The position numbers and the translations under genes were made by a program. Below the pieces are notes generated by a model, which saw nothing but the letters and a program-made list of their open reading frames with translations, ran no database searches and had not been told where the DNA came from. Source: Nocardioides donggukensis (GTDB taxonomy: Bacteria > Actinomycetota > Actinomycetes > Propionibacteriales > Nocardioidaceae). From it: a DNA stretch of 64,000 nt. Below are positions 42,673-52,582 of this stretch, piece by piece (position 1 is the stretch's first letter; each line of letters starts with the position of its first letter). The DNA is taken from assembly GCF_014842875.1 (NCBI RefSeq), contig NZ_JACYXZ010000001.1:1240001-1304000 (forward strand), in the 5' to 3' direction.

Positions 42673-43425
42673 ATGCCGCTGACGCCTGAGGACGTGAGCA
42701 ACAAGCGCTTTACTCCCGTCCGGCTCCGCGAGGGGTACGACATGGGTGAGGTCGACCAGTTCCTCGACGAGGTGGAGGGCGAGCTGGCGCGGCTCACGAA
42801 GGAGAACGACGACCTCCGGTCGAAGTTGTCCGCGGCCCAGGCCGGTGGTTCGTCGACGCCGGCGCCCAAGCCGGAGCCGGTCGTCGAGAAGAAGCCCGAG
42901 CCCGAGCCCGAGCCGACCCCGGCTCCGGTCGCGGCACCGGTGGCAGCGGCGGCGGCCTCGCAGGTCGAGACGATCCGTGTCGAGACCGTGCCGGAGGCAT
43001 CCAACGCGGCCGCCCGGCTCCTGGAGATCGCCACCCGCAACGCCGACGAGCTGGTCGAGGACGCCAAGAACGAGGCGGACAAGATCGTGGGGGAGGCGCG
43101 GACGAAGTCCGAGCGTCTTGAGGCCGAGGCCAAGACCAAGTCCGACCGGCTCGAGGCCGACGCCCGCAGCCGCTCGCAGATGCTCGACTCCGAGACCGCC
43201 GAGCGTCGCCAGCAGATGTTCGGCGACCTCGAGAAGGAGCGGGACAAGCTCAACGCCGAGGTCGAGAACCTGCGCTCCTTCGAGCGCGAGTACCGCTCGC
43301 GGCTGAAGAGCTACTTCACCTCGCAGCTCGAGGCCCTCGACGCCGCGCCGGAGGGTGGACCGACCGAGTCGTCGGGCCAGGCCCCGAAGCGCCTGCGCTC
43401 GATCCTCGGCGAGGACGACGCCTGA
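42673..43425 (+). CDS. divIVA: Polar growth and division protein DivIVA (Wag31)
   Basis: Coiled-coil scaffold that marks cell poles and organises wall synthesis. The N-terminal DivIVA box (MPLTPEDVSNKRFTPVRLREGYDMGEVDQFLDEVEGEL) is followed by a Pro/Glu/Ala linker and a long coiled coil rich in Glu/Lys/Arg heptads (about 130-215). 250 residues from ATG 42673; an ATG 12 nt upstream is less like the family start. Confidence 0.92.
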   Translation: MPLTPEDVSNKRFTPVRLREGYDMGEVDQFLDEVEGELARLTKENDDLRSKLSAAQAGGSSTPAPKPEPVVEKKPEPEPEPTPAPVAAPVAAAAASQVETIRVETVPEASNAAARLLEIATRNADELVEDAKNEADKIVGEARTKSERLEAEAKTKSDRLEADARSRSQMLDSETAERRQQMFGDLEKERDKLNAEVENLRSFEREYRSRLKSYFTSQLEALDAAPEGGPTESSGQAPKRLRSILGEDDA

Positions 43426-43453
43426 GACCCAGGCGACAGCGCACCTGCACGGT

Positions 43454-43492
43454 CACCGCGGCCGGGTTCCCCATGGGAGCCCGGCCGCGGTG
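43454..43492 (+). terminator. Strong hairpin terminator candidate after divIVA
   Basis: CACCGCGGCCGGG at 43454-43466 pairs with CCCGGCCGCGGTG at 43480-43492 (13 perfect bp), and the inner TTCCC-CAT-GGGAG extends it. It ends the dcw transcription unit about 30 bp after the divIVA stop. No T-run. Confidence 0.65.
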
Positions 43493-43598
43493 CTGCTGCG
43501 CGTCGGTTTGAGTCGGCTCCGGCAAGGCGTTACCCTCCCTCCCACTCGGCACGTGGCGCCCGCCACATGGCGACCGGCTGATGAGGGGGCCTCGTTCC

Positions 43599-44414
43599 AT
43601 GGCAAGCAGCACGCGCAAGTCCTTGACGGGGTCCGCGGCCGCGGCCGCGAAGCGAGTGATCGGGCGCCGCGGGAAGGCCTCCGCGGCTGCTGTGGCCGCC
43701 CCCTCGACGTCGGCCGCGAAGAAGACGTCGGCGACGAAGGCATCGGCGGGCAAGCCTGCGAAGAAGGCGGCCACGAAGGCGCCCGCCACGAAGGCGCCCA
43801 CGAAGAAGGCGCCGGCGAAGAAAGCCGCCGCCAAGGCCCCGGCCAAGAAGGCCGCCACGAAGGCGCCGGCGAAGAAGACGGCCACGGAGAAGACGGCCGC
43901 GAAGGCACCCGCGAAGAAGGCCGCCACGAAGACAGCCACCAAGGCCCCCGCGAAGAAGGCCGCCAAGGCCCCGGCCAAGAAGTCCGCCCCCAGGAAGACC
44001 TCGGCGAAGAAGGCACCTGCCAGCGCCCTCGTGGTCAAGGAGGGCGAGGGTGCCTGGACGAAGGCCGAGCTCGACGAAGTGCTCGTGGAGCTCAATGAGA
44101 CCGCCGACCGCCTGCGTGCCGAGCTGCACGACCAGGAGGAGGAGCTGGCCGGCCTGATGCGGGACGCCGGCGACGGTGCCGGTCACGACCAGGCCGACAT
44201 GGGTGCCACCAGCTTCGAGCGTGACCACGAGCTGACCGTGGTCGCCAACGCCCGCGACATGCTGGCCCAGATCGAGCGGGCGCTGGGCCGCATCGAGGAC
44301 GGGTCCTACGGCATCTGCGAGTCCTGCGGGAACCCCATCGGCAAGATGCGGGTGATGGCCTTCCCGCGTGCCACACTGTGCCTGTCATGCAAGCAGCGCG
44401 AGGAGCGTCGCTGA
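43599..44414 (+). CDS. DksA/TraR-type zinc-finger protein with histone-H1-like tail
   Basis: A 271-residue protein. The first 140 residues are Lys/Ala/Pro repeats (PAKKA, TKAPAKK and variants), like histone H1 tails of some actinobacterial DNA-binding proteins. A coiled coil follows (KAELDEVLVELNETADRLRAELHDQEEEL), then the DksA/TraR zinc finger: Cys in YGICESCGNPIGKM and Cys in ATLCLSCKQ (CxxC-x17-CxxC). DksA proteins bind RNA polymerase. GAGGGGG about 10 nt before the ATG at 43599. The N-terminal tail would bind DNA non-specifically. Last bases overlap lspA. Confidence 0.85.
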   Translation: MASSTRKSLTGSAAAAAKRVIGRRGKASAAAVAAPSTSAAKKTSATKASAGKPAKKAATKAPATKAPTKKAPAKKAAAKAPAKKAATKAPAKKTATEKTAAKAPAKKAATKTATKAPAKKAAKAPAKKSAPRKTSAKKAPASALVVKEGEGAWTKAELDEVLVELNETADRLRAELHDQEEELAGLMRDAGDGAGHDQADMGATSFERDHELTVVANARDMLAQIERALGRIEDGSYGICESCGNPIGKMRVMAFPRATLCLSCKQREERR

Positions 44415-44959
44415 ACGCCAGCGAACCCACCAGGACCCGTCCGGTCCCCGCCCCCCGACTGCTGGGGCTGTTCGCCGCGGTCGCCCTCGCCGGCTACGCC
44501 GTCGACGTGGTCACCAAGGTGCTCGCGGTCGACCGGCTCACCCGCGGTGAGACCGTGCCGGTCCTGGGGGACTGGTTCGGGCTGTACCTGACGCGCAACC
44601 CCGGGGCGGCGTTCTCGACGGGGACCTCCTACACCGTCGTCCTGAGCCTGATCTCGATCGCGGCCGTGTGCGTGGTGCTCTACCTCGTCCGCCGGATCGG
44701 GAGCGCCGGCTGGGCGGTGGGCCTCGGCCTGCTGCTCGCGGGCGTGTCGGGCAACCTCACCGACCGGGTGCTCCGGTCGCCGGGGCCGCTGCGCGGGCAC
44801 GTGATCGACTTCCTCCAGCTGCCGAACTGGCCGATCTTCAACGTCGCCGACATCTGCATCAACCTGGCGGCCGCCGTCATCGTCGTCCAGTCGCTGCGCG
44901 GGATCGCCATCGACGGGCACCGGGACCGGGAGGCGCAGGACCCGGACGAGGCGTCATGA
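44387..44959 (+). CDS. lspA: Lipoprotein signal peptidase
   Basis: Aspartyl protease cleaving diacylglyceryl-modified prolipoproteins. Four transmembrane helices; conserved motifs are [24 protein letters not shown], and the catalytic Asp residues in [11 protein letters not shown] and [13 protein letters not shown]. About 190 residues. The start is uncertain: ATG 44387 was chosen, but GTG 44378 or CTG 44411 (which has GAGGAG at the right distance) are possible; all overlap the zinc-finger gene. Ends overlapping rluD. Confidence 0.9.
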   Translation: MQAARGASLNASEPTRTRPVPAPRLLGLFAAVALAGYAVDVVTKVLAVDRLTRGETVPVLGDWFGLYLTRNPGAAFSTGTSYTVVLSLISIAAVCVVLYLVRRIGSAGWAVGLGLLLAGVSGNLTDRVLRSPGPLRGHVIDFLQLPNWPIFNVADICINLAAAVIVVQSLRGIAIDGHRDREAQDPDEAS

Positions 44960-45885
44960 GCGACCAGCGGGTGGTGTTCGTCCCCGAGGGGATGGCCGGG
45001 GAGCGCGTCGACACCGCGATCGCCCGGATGTTCGGGGTCTCCCGCACCCGGGCCGCCGACCTGATCGCCGAGGGGCACGTGCAGGTCGACGGCGACGGGG
45101 TCGGCAAGTCCGACCGGGTGCACGCCGGGGCGATGCTCGACGTGACCATCCCGGTGCTCGGCGACCCGCTGGCGGTGGTCCCCGAGGTGGTCGAGGGGAT
45201 CAAGATCATCCACGACGACGACTCCATCGTGGTCATCGACAAGCCGGTCGGCGTCGCGGTGCACCCCAGCCCGGGCTGGAGCGGTCCGACCGTCGTGGGG
45301 CACCTGGCCGGCGCCGGGTTCCGGATCGCCACCAGCGGCGCCTCGGAGCGTCAGGGCATCGTGCAGCGACTCGACGTGGGCACCTCCGGGGTGATGGTGA
45401 TCTGCAAGTCCGAGCACGCCTACTCGCGGCTCAAGAACGCCTTCCGGCACCGCACCGTCGACAAGACCTACCACGCGCTGGTCCAGGGGCACCCGGACCC
45501 GCTCGAGGGCACCATCGACGCCCCCATCGGCCGGCACCCCAAGGCCGACTACAAGTTCGCGGTGATGGCCGACGGCAAGCACAGCATCACCCACTACTCG
45601 ACGCTCGAGGCGCACCGCTTCGCGAGCCTGCTCGAGGTGCACCTCGAGACCGGTCGCACTCACCAGATCCGCGTGCACATGGCGGCGCTCAAGCACCCGT
45701 GCCTGGGCGACCTCACCTACGGCGCCGACCCGACCCTGGCCCGGAGGGCCGGGCTGGAGCGGCAGTGGCTGCATGCGGTGCGGCTCGGCTTCGAGCACCC
45801 GGACTCCGGGGACCAGGTGACCTACAGCTCGGAGTACCCGGCCGACCTGGCCGCCGCCCTGGAGACGATCCGGCATGCCGACTGA
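44956..45885 (+). CDS. rluD: 23S rRNA pseudouridine synthase, RluD type
   Basis: Isomerises uridines in helix 69 or related sites of 23S rRNA. N-terminal S4-like domain ([33 protein letters not shown]), then the RluA/RluD catalytic block with the Asp in [39 protein letters not shown] and [22 protein letters not shown]. 309 residues. ATGA overlap with lspA. Confidence 0.93.
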   Translation: MSDQRVVFVPEGMAGERVDTAIARMFGVSRTRAADLIAEGHVQVDGDGVGKSDRVHAGAMLDVTIPVLGDPLAVVPEVVEGIKIIHDDDSIVVIDKPVGVAVHPSPGWSGPTVVGHLAGAGFRIATSGASERQGIVQRLDVGTSGVMVICKSEHAYSRLKNAFRHRTVDKTYHALVQGHPDPLEGTIDAPIGRHPKADYKFAVMADGKHSITHYSTLEAHRFASLLEVHLETGRTHQIRVHMAALKHPCLGDLTYGADPTLARRAGLERQWLHAVRLGFEHPDSGDQVTYSSEYPADLAAALETIRHAD

Positions 45886-46618
45886 GGCGGTCGCCGACCT
45901 GGAGCTCCGCGCCGCCGTACCCACCGACCTGCCCGCCGTGGCCGAGGTGTACGTCGCGGCGCGCGCCGCCGCCGTGCCCGCGATGCCGGCCCCGGTGCGC
46001 CCGGAGGCCGAGGTGCGCGCCTGGGTGAGCGGCTGGGACCTGTCCCGGCACGAGACCTGGGTGGCGACCTCCGGGGGCGCGGTGGTCGGGTTCGCCTCGC
46101 TCACCGGCGACTGGCTCGACTCGCTCTACGTCCTGCCCGGCCACGCCCGCGGGGGAGTCGGGTCGGCCCTCCTCGGCGTGGTGATGGGGCTGCGCCCGCA
46201 GGGGTTCAGCCTCTGGGTCTTCGAGCAGAACCAGCCGGCCCGGGCCTTCTACGCCGCCCACGGGCTGCTCGAGCTCGAGAGCACCGACGGCTCCGCCAAC
46301 GAGGAGCGGTCGCCCGACCTCCGGGTGGCCTGGCCGGGGGCGGAGCCGTTGGCGTTCCTCCGGGCCCAGATCGACGAGGTGGACGACGACCTGGCCCGGC
46401 TGCTGGCCCGCCGGGTGGCGTTGACCTCGGCGGTCCAGCGGCACAAGCCGGTCGCCGGCCAGGCCGGCCGGGACCCCGAGCGCGAGCACGCGATCGCCGA
46501 CCGGATGGCCCGGCACGCACCGGCGCTGGGCGCCGCCCGACTGCAGCGGATCGTGCACACGATCATCACCGAGTCGCTCGAGGTGGACGCGGCCGCCGAC
46601 GGGTCGGAGGGCTCGTAA
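45875..46618 (+). CDS. GNAT acetyltransferase fused to chorismate mutase
   Basis: A 247-residue two-domain protein. Residues about 10-145 form a GNAT fold ([25 protein letters not shown] ... [25 protein letters not shown], with the acetyl-CoA binding R/Q-x-x-G-x-G/A-like loop [12 protein letters not shown]). Residues about 160-238 form an AroQ-type chorismate mutase ([50 protein letters not shown]). Typical AroQ active-site residues (Arg, Arg, Lys, Asp, Glu) align, but Gln88 of the Escherichia coli enzyme seems to be His (IVHTII). It overlaps rluD by 11 nt. Either domain may be active. Confidence 0.75.
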   Translation: MPTEAVADLELRAAVPTDLPAVAEVYVAARAAAVPAMPAPVRPEAEVRAWVSGWDLSRHETWVATSGGAVVGFASLTGDWLDSLYVLPGHARGGVGSALLGVVMGLRPQGFSLWVFEQNQPARAFYAAHGLLELESTDGSANEERSPDLRVAWPGAEPLAFLRAQIDEVDDDLARLLARRVALTSAVQRHKPVAGQAGRDPEREHAIADRMARHAPALGAARLQRIVHTIITESLEVDAAADGSEGS

Positions 46619-46684
46619 CGGCCGGCTCCGCGGGTGCGGCGGCGTGGTGGGTGCGTCCTGTCAGGATCGGGTCACCGGGTCGCG

Positions 46685-46690
46685 TAGGCT
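46685..46690 (+). promoter_or_regulatory. -10 element of the dnaE1 promoter
   Basis: TAGGCT about 90 bases upstream of dnaE1. No clear -35 box, but the region between the fusion gene and dnaE1 (160 bp) has no other function seen. Confidence 0.4.
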
Positions 46691-46778
46691 GACTGGCCTT
46701 CCCCGAGATCGCCGTCCGGCCTGACCGCCGCGGTGGAACGAGCATGCCCGCACCTAGTCGTTGGGAGAGTCTCAGGCG

Positions 46779-49700
46779 ATGGCGTCCGACTCCTTCGTGC
46801 ACCTGCACGTGCACACCGAGTACTCCATGCTCGACGGAGCGGCCCGACTGGGGGCGCTGGCCGAGCGGACCGCCGAGCTGGGCATGCCGGCGATCGCGAT
46901 GACCGACCACGGCAACGTCTTCGGCGCCTACGAGTTCTACTCCAAGGCCAAGGCGGCCGGCGTCAAGCCGATCATCGGCATCGAGGCCTACATGGCCCCG
47001 AACGTCTCCCGCTTCGAGCGCAAGGGCGTCACCTTCTACGGCGGCGGGCCCGACGACGTCTCCAACCGCGGCGCCTACACCCACATGACCCTCCTCTCGG
47101 AGACCACCGAGGGCATGCACAACCTGTTCCGGCTCTCGACCGGCGCCTGGCGGGACGGCTTCTTCAAGCACCCCCGCGCCGACCGCGAGCTGCTGCAGCA
47201 GCACGGCAGGGGCCTGATCGGCACCACGGGCTGCCCCTCCGGCGAGGTCCAGGTGCACCTGCGGCACGGGCAGTACGACGCCGCCCGCAAGGTGGCCGGG
47301 GACTTCCAGGACATCCTCGGGCGCGACAACTACTTCCTCGAGCTCATGGACCACGACCTCGACATCGAGAAGCGGGTCCGCGACGGGCTCCTGGAGCTGG
47401 GCCGGGACCTGCGGATCCCGCTGCTGGCGACCAACGACTCGCACTACGTGATGAAGGAGGACGCCAAGTCCCAGGAGCACCTCCTGTGCATCAACTCCGG
47501 CAGCACGATGGACATCCCGGCCGGCGACGGACCCGGCCAGCGGTTCGCCTTCAACGGCGACAGCTACTACATCAAGTCCCCGGCCGAGATGCGGGCGCTG
47601 TGGGCCGACCGCTACGGGCTGCCTGAGGCCTGCGACAACACGCTGCTGATCGCCGAGCGGTGCGACGTGCAGTTCACCGAGGGCAACGGCACCTTCATGC
47701 CGCGGTTCCCGTGCCCCCCGGGGGAGAGCGAGGACTCGTGGCTGGTCAAGGAGGTCGAGAAGGGCCTGCGGTTCCGCTACCCGGCCGGCATCCCCGACGA
47801 CGTCCGCAAGCAGGCCGACTTCGAGGTCGGCGTGATCACCCAGATGGGCTTCCCCGGCTACTTCCTCGTGGTCGCCGACTTCATCAACTGGGCCAAGGAC
47901 AACGGCATCCGGGTCGGCCCCGGTCGTGGCTCGGGCGCCGGCTCGATGGTCGCCTACGCGATGCGGATCACCGACCTGGACCCGCTCAAGCACGGCCTGA
48001 TCTTCGAGCGGTTCCTCAACCCCGACCGGGTCTCCATGCCCGACTTCGACATCGACTTCGACGAGCGTCGGCGCGGCGAGGTGATCCGCTACGTCACCGA
48101 GAAGTACGGCGACGACCGGGTCTCGATGATCGTGACCTACGGGACCATCAAGGCCAAGCAGGCGGTCAAGGACTCCTCGCGGATCCTCGCCTACCCGTTC
48201 TCGATGGGGGACCGGATCACCAAGGCGATGCCGGCCTCGGTGATGGGCAAGGACGTCCCGCTCAAGGAGATCTTCGACCCCGCCCACAAGCGGTACGGCG
48301 AGGGCGGCGAGTTCCGGGCGCTCTACGACGCCGAGCACGACGTGAAGACGGTGGTCGACACCGCCATCGGCATCGAGGGCCTCAAGCGGCAGTGGGGGGT
48401 GCACGCGGCCGGCGTGATCATGTCCAGCGAGCCGCTGATCGACGTCATCCCGCTGCTCAAGCGGCCCTCCGACGGGGCGATGATCACCCAGTTCGACTAC
48501 CCGACGTGCGAGGCGCTCGGGCTGATCAAGATGGACTTCCTGGGGCTGCGCAACCTCACCGTCCTCGACGACGCGGTGAAGAACATCGAGGCGAACCGCG
48601 GCGAGAGCGTCGTCCTGGAGGACCTCGAGCTCACCGACGAGGCGACGTACACCCTGCTCCAGCGCGGTGACACCCTCGGCGTCTTCCAGCTCGACGGCGG
48701 CCCCATGCGCTCGCTGCTGCGCTCGATGCGACCCGACTGCTTCGAGGACATCTCGGCGGTCGGCGCGCTCTACCGGCCCGGGCCGATGGGCGCCGACTCG
48801 CACAACAAGTACGCCCGCCGCAAGACCGGGCGGGAGCCGGTCGAGGCCCTGCACCCCGAGCTGGCCGAGGCGCTCGAGGACATCCTCGGTGAGACCTACG
48901 GGCTGATCGTCTACCAGGAGCAGGTGATGGCGATCGCCCAGCAGCTGGCCGGCTACACGCTCGGTCAGGCCGACCTGCTGCGTCGGGCGATGGGCAAGAA
49001 GAAGAAGGAGGAGCTGGACAAGCAGTTCGCCATGTTCTCCGCCGGGATGACCGAGCGGGGCTTCTCGGCCGGCGCCATCAAGGCCCTGTGGGACACGCTG
49101 CTGCCGTTCTCCGACTACGCGTTCAACAAGGCGCACTCCGCGGCCTACGGCCTGGTCTCCTACTGGACCGCCTACCTCAAGGCCAACTACCCGGCCGAGT
49201 ACATGGCCGCGCTGCTGACCTCGGTGCGCGACGACAAGGACAAGTCGGCGATCTACCTCAACGAGTGCCGCCGGATGAAGATCCAGGTGCTGCCACCCGA
49301 CGTCAACGAGTCGGCCTCCGACTTCACCCCCGTCGGCACCGACATCCGCTTCGGCCTCAACGCGATCCGCAACGTCGGGCACACGGTCGTGGACAAGATC
49401 GTCGACGCCCGCGAGGAGCACGGCCGGTTCGTCGACTTCAACGACTTCATGGAGAAGGTCCCGCTCCTGGTCTGCAACAAGCGCCTCATCGACTCGCTCG
49501 CCAAGGCGGGCGCGTTCGACGACATGAAGCACAAGCGCCGGGCGATCGTCGCGGTCCACGAGGAGGCCGTGGAGAAGTACGCCGAGGCGAAGCGCAACGA
49601 CGACGGCGGCCAGGGCTCCCTGATGGAGATGCTGGGGACCGGGGACGTGGGTGGCGCCGCCACCGCCGTCGACGTCCCGGACCACATCGACGACTGGGAC

Positions 49701-50333
49701 AAGATGACCCTGCTCGGGCACGAGCGGGACATGCTCGGCCTCTACGTCTCCGACCACCCGCTGCTCGGGCTCGAGCACGTGCTCTCGCGCGGCACCGACT
49801 GCTCGATCGGGCAGCTCATGCTCGACGAGGAGCGCCAGGACGGCTCGACGGTGACGGTGTCGGGGCTGGTGACCTCGGTGCAGCGCAAGATCACCAAGCG
49901 CGGGGACACCTGGGCGATGGTCACCCTCGAGGACCTCGACGGCGCGATCGACGTGCTGCTCTTCCCGTCGTCCTACCAGCTGGCCGCGACCCACCTGACC
50001 CAGGACGCGATCCTCACCGTCAAGGGCCGGCTCTCCCGCAGCAAGGACCAGCCGGAGCTGCACGGGCAGGAGGTCTCGGTCCCCGACATCCACGACGGCC
50101 CGTCGGGCCCGGTGGTGATCACGCTCCCGTCCACGCGCTGCACGGCGCCGGTGGTGGAGCAGCTCAAGGAGGTGCTCGGGACGCACCCCGGCATGAGCGA
50201 GGTGCAGCTCAAGCTGCTGACCCGCGCCTCCACCACGGTCCTGCGGCTTGACGACCGGCTCCGGGTGAGCCCGAGCCCGGCACTGTTCGCGGACCTCAAG
50301 CAGCTGCTCGGGCCGGGTTGTCTTGGCCAGTGA
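46779..50333 (+). CDS. dnaE1: DNA polymerase III alpha subunit, replicative
   Basis: Main replicative C-family polymerase. PHP domain with intact HxH motif (FVHLHVHTEYSMLDGAARLG ... AMTDHGNVFGAYEFYSKAK), palm with GPGRGSGAGSMVAYAM and catalytic MPDFDIDFDERRR, fingers RRAMGKKKKEELDKQ, HSAAYGLVSYWTAYLKANYPAEYMAALLTSV, and C-terminal OB fold (VTVSGLVTSVQRKITKRGDTWAMVTLEDLDG). 1184 residues, normal. The ATG at 46779 has GGGAGAG before it. Intact PHP metal ligands point to active proofreading, as in actinobacteria. Confidence 0.96.
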   Translation: MASDSFVHLHVHTEYSMLDGAARLGALAERTAELGMPAIAMTDHGNVFGAYEFYSKAKAAGVKPIIGIEAYMAPNVSRFERKGVTFYGGGPDDVSNRGAYTHMTLLSETTEGMHNLFRLSTGAWRDGFFKHPRADRELLQQHGRGLIGTTGCPSGEVQVHLRHGQYDAARKVAGDFQDILGRDNYFLELMDHDLDIEKRVRDGLLELGRDLRIPLLATNDSHYVMKEDAKSQEHLLCINSGSTMDIPAGDGPGQRFAFNGDSYYIKSPAEMRALWADRYGLPEACDNTLLIAERCDVQFTEGNGTFMPRFPCPPGESEDSWLVKEVEKGLRFRYPAGIPDDVRKQADFEVGVITQMGFPGYFLVVADFINWAKDNGIRVGPGRGSGAGSMVAYAMRITDLDPLKHGLIFERFLNPDRVSMPDFDIDFDERRRGEVIRYVTEKYGDDRVSMIVTYGTIKAKQAVKDSSRILAYPFSMGDRITKAMPASVMGKDVPLKEIFDPAHKRYGEGGEFRALYDAEHDVKTVVDTAIGIEGLKRQWGVHAAGVIMSSEPLIDVIPLLKRPSDGAMITQFDYPTCEALGLIKMDFLGLRNLTVLDDAVKNIEANRGESVVLEDLELTDEATYTLLQRGDTLGVFQLDGGPMRSLLRSMRPDCFEDISAVGALYRPGPMGADSHNKYARRKTGREPVEALHPELAEALEDILGETYGLIVYQEQVMAIAQQLAGYTLGQADLLRRAMGKKKKEELDKQFAMFSAGMTERGFSAGAIKALWDTLLPFSDYAFNKAHSAAYGLVSYWTAYLKANYPAEYMAALLTSVRDDKDKSAIYLNECRRMKIQVLPPDVNESASDFTPVGTDIRFGLNAIRNVGHTVVDKIVDAREEHGRFVDFNDFMEKVPLLVCNKRLIDSLAKAGAFDDMKHKRRAIVAVHEEAVEKYAEAKRNDDGGQGSLMEMLGTGDVGGAATAVDVPDHIDDWDKMTLLGHERDMLGLYVSDHPLLGLEHVLSRGTDCSIGQLMLDEERQDGSTVTVSGLVTSVQRKITKRGDTWAMVTLEDLDGAIDVLLFPSSYQLAATHLTQDAILTVKGRLSRSKDQPELHGQEVSVPDIHDGPSGPVVITLPSTRCTAPVVEQLKEVLGTHPGMSEVQLKLLTRASTTVLRLDDRLRVSPSPALFADLKQLLGPGCLGQ

Positions 50334-50853
50334 CCGACTCGCCCGGGGCCGCGACGCAGTGCTGGTGGTCCTCGGCTTCACCGTGGCGGGCGCGCTCTGC
50401 GGCTGGCTCTGGCACGCCTTGTGGGCGCCGGCGCCCACCGGTGTCGTGGTGGGCGAGACGGCCTACTTCCCCCCGGACCAGGAGTTCGCCGGCACCGGGC
50501 TGTACATGCTGATCGCGGTCCTGGCGGGGTTGGTCCTCGGCGGGGTCGCGACCTTCCTCCTGGAGCGGGACGAGGTGGTCACGCTGGCCGCGACCGTGCT
50601 GGGAGCCGTGGCCGCGGGTGCGGTGATGGCGCTGGTCGGCCACCTGCTCGGCCCGGAGAGCGTCGCGGAGGCGATCGCCCGCACGGCCGACTACGAGGAG
50701 GTCCGCAGCGACCTGCGGGTCGGGACGCCGGCGGCGTACGCCGCGTTCCCGGGCGGGGCGCTGATGGGGGCGGTTCTCGTTCTGGTCACGTTCACGCGAC
50801 ACACCCACGCGGGGGAACCAACCGGGGTAGGCTCCGCGTCGCACCAGGCATAG
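50323..50853 (+). CDS. Four-helix membrane protein, function unknown
   Basis: A 176-residue protein, four predicted transmembrane helices (AVLVVLGFTVAGALCGWLWHALW, LYMLIAVLAGLVLGGVATFLL, VTLAATVLGAVAAGAVMALVG and GGALMGAVLVLVTFT) with an extracytoplasmic loop after the first helix. It could belong to the DUF2567 group, not verified. TTG start 50323 overlaps the dnaE1 stop by 11 nt, so it is translated with the polymerase gene. Confidence 0.6.
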   Translation: MASDRLARGRDAVLVVLGFTVAGALCGWLWHALWAPAPTGVVVGETAYFPPDQEFAGTGLYMLIAVLAGLVLGGVATFLLERDEVVTLAATVLGAVAAGAVMALVGHLLGPESVAEAIARTADYEEVRSDLRVGTPAAYAAFPGGALMGAVLVLVTFTRHTHAGEPTGVGSASHQA

Positions 50854-50881
50854 GGATCACACGACGAAACGGGGGAGTCCC

Positions 50882-52555
50882 ATGTCCCAGCACCCGCCCA
50901 CGGACGGCAGCGGCAGCGGCTTCGGCCAGGACTCCGGCTACGGGGTCAGCGAGCAGCTCTACAGCAGCGACGGCACCCCGATCGCAGCGGAGACCGAACG
51001 GCCGCGCCGGGCGCGGAAGGGGCTCCTGGTCGGGGGCGGGGTGGCCCTGGCCGTCCTCGTCGGTGGCGGCGCGTGGGCGCTCTCCGCCTTCTTCTCCCAG
51101 GGTGCGCAGCCGGCCGAGGCACTGCCGGCCGGCACGCTGGGCTACGTGGCGATCGACCTCGACCCGACCGGCCAGCAGAAGCTCGAGGCGGTCGAGATGC
51201 TGGGCAAGTTCCCGGCGTTCGAGGACAAGATCGGCCTCGACACCGACGACGACGTGAAGCAGAAGCTGTTCGAGGCGATGCAGAGGGACGGGATCTGCCC
51301 GGACCTGAACTACGGCAGCGACGTCGAGCCGTGGCTCGGCAACCGGGCCGGGATCGCGGCGGTCGACCTCGGCGAGGACGAGGTGATCCCGGTCGCGGTG
51401 GTCCAGGTCAAGGACGGCGACGGGGCGGTCGCGGGCATCGAGAAGCTCGTCGAGTGCAGTGCCGAGGGCGAGGCCCAGGGCGAGGAGAGCGCCGGCGGGG
51501 ACGAGATCGGCGGCTACGCGGTGAGCGGGGACTGGGTGGTCCTCGCCGAGACCGAGGCCCTGGCCCAGGGCGTCGTCGACGCGACCGCGGAGGCCAACCT
51601 CGCCGACGACGAGGAGTACCAGCGCTGGATGGCCTCCGCCGGCGACCCGGGCGTGATGTCGATGTACGCCGCTCCGGCCGCCGGTCAGGCCGTGCTCGAC
51701 TTCAGCACCGGCTTCGACGACCTCTCCTCCTCGGGCGGCGAGCCCGACCCCCAGACCCGCGAGATGCTCGAGAAGTTCCCCGGCGCCGCCGGGGTGGTCC
51801 GGTTCGACGACGGGGCCCTCGAGATGGAGGTCGTGACCGGCGAGCTGGAGAGCGACCTCGCCCAGGCCTTCGGGACCGACCGGGGCGACGACGCGCTCGC
51901 CACGCTGCCGCAGTCGACAGCGGTGGCGGTCGGCATCGGCTTCGCCGACGGCTGGGTCGGGACGCTGATCGACTACCTGGGTCCGATGATCGAGGAGGAC
52001 GCGGGGATGAGCCTGGACGAGGCCCTGGCCGAGGCCGAGCGGGAGACCGGGTTGGCCCTGCCCGAGGACCTCGAGACCCTGCTGGGCACGTCGTTCTCGT
52101 TCGCCCTCGACGGCGCGTTCGACCCCGAGCAGTTCTTCGCCGGCGGTGTCGAGGAGTTCCCGCTGGGCGCCAAGATCGCCGGCGACCCGGAGGCGATGGA
52201 CGCGGTGCTGGAGAAGCTGCGGGCCCGGTTCGGCGCCGACGCCGACCTGCTCGCCTCACGGGTGGACGGGGACCACCTGCTGGTGGGTCCCAGCCCGGCC
52301 TACCTCGACCGGCTGGCCGCCGACGGAGGGCTGGGCGACACGGTGGCGTTCCGATCGGTCGTGCCGAACGCCGAGGAGGCGGCGTCGATCTTCTACCTGA
52401 ACTTCGACGCCGGCAACTGGCTGGTCCGGCTCGCCGAGTTCGACCAGAACGGTGAGACGAAGGAGAACCTCGCGCCGCTGCAGGCCTTCGGGATCAGCTC
52501 GTGGATCGAGGACGGCGAGGCGCACTCGCTGGTCCGGCTGACCACCGAGGACTGA
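50882..52555 (+). CDS. DUF3352-family membrane-anchored protein
   Basis: A 557-residue bitopic protein. Cytoplasmic Ser/Gly-rich N-terminus (SQHPPTDGSGSGFGQDSGYG), one helix (KGLLVGGGVALAVLVGGGAWALSAFF), then a large acidic extracytoplasmic domain typical of DUF3352 (QPAEALPAGTLGYVAIDLDPTGQQKLEAVEMLGKFPAFEDKIG). Pattern of an actinobacterial surface protein; no catalytic motif seen. GGGGGAG just before the ATG. Function unknown. Confidence 0.75.
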   Translation: MSQHPPTDGSGSGFGQDSGYGVSEQLYSSDGTPIAAETERPRRARKGLLVGGGVALAVLVGGGAWALSAFFSQGAQPAEALPAGTLGYVAIDLDPTGQQKLEAVEMLGKFPAFEDKIGLDTDDDVKQKLFEAMQRDGICPDLNYGSDVEPWLGNRAGIAAVDLGEDEVIPVAVVQVKDGDGAVAGIEKLVECSAEGEAQGEESAGGDEIGGYAVSGDWVVLAETEALAQGVVDATAEANLADDEEYQRWMASAGDPGVMSMYAAPAAGQAVLDFSTGFDDLSSSGGEPDPQTREMLEKFPGAAGVVRFDDGALEMEVVTGELESDLAQAFGTDRGDDALATLPQSTAVAVGIGFADGWVGTLIDYLGPMIEEDAGMSLDEALAEAERETGLALPEDLETLLGTSFSFALDGAFDPEQFFAGGVEEFPLGAKIAGDPEAMDAVLEKLRARFGADADLLASRVDGDHLLVGPSPAYLDRLAADGGLGDTVAFRSVVPNAEEAASIFYLNFDAGNWLVRLAEFDQNGETKENLAPLQAFGISSWIEDGEAHSLVRLTTED

Positions 52556-52582
52556 GGCCGGACCGCCGGCCGCCGACGCCGG

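Noticed and set aside
46566-50438. A 1290-codon open frame opposite dnaE1
   Set aside because: Same cause; the antisense product is Arg/His/Val/Asp-biased without any domain, while dnaE1 is complete.
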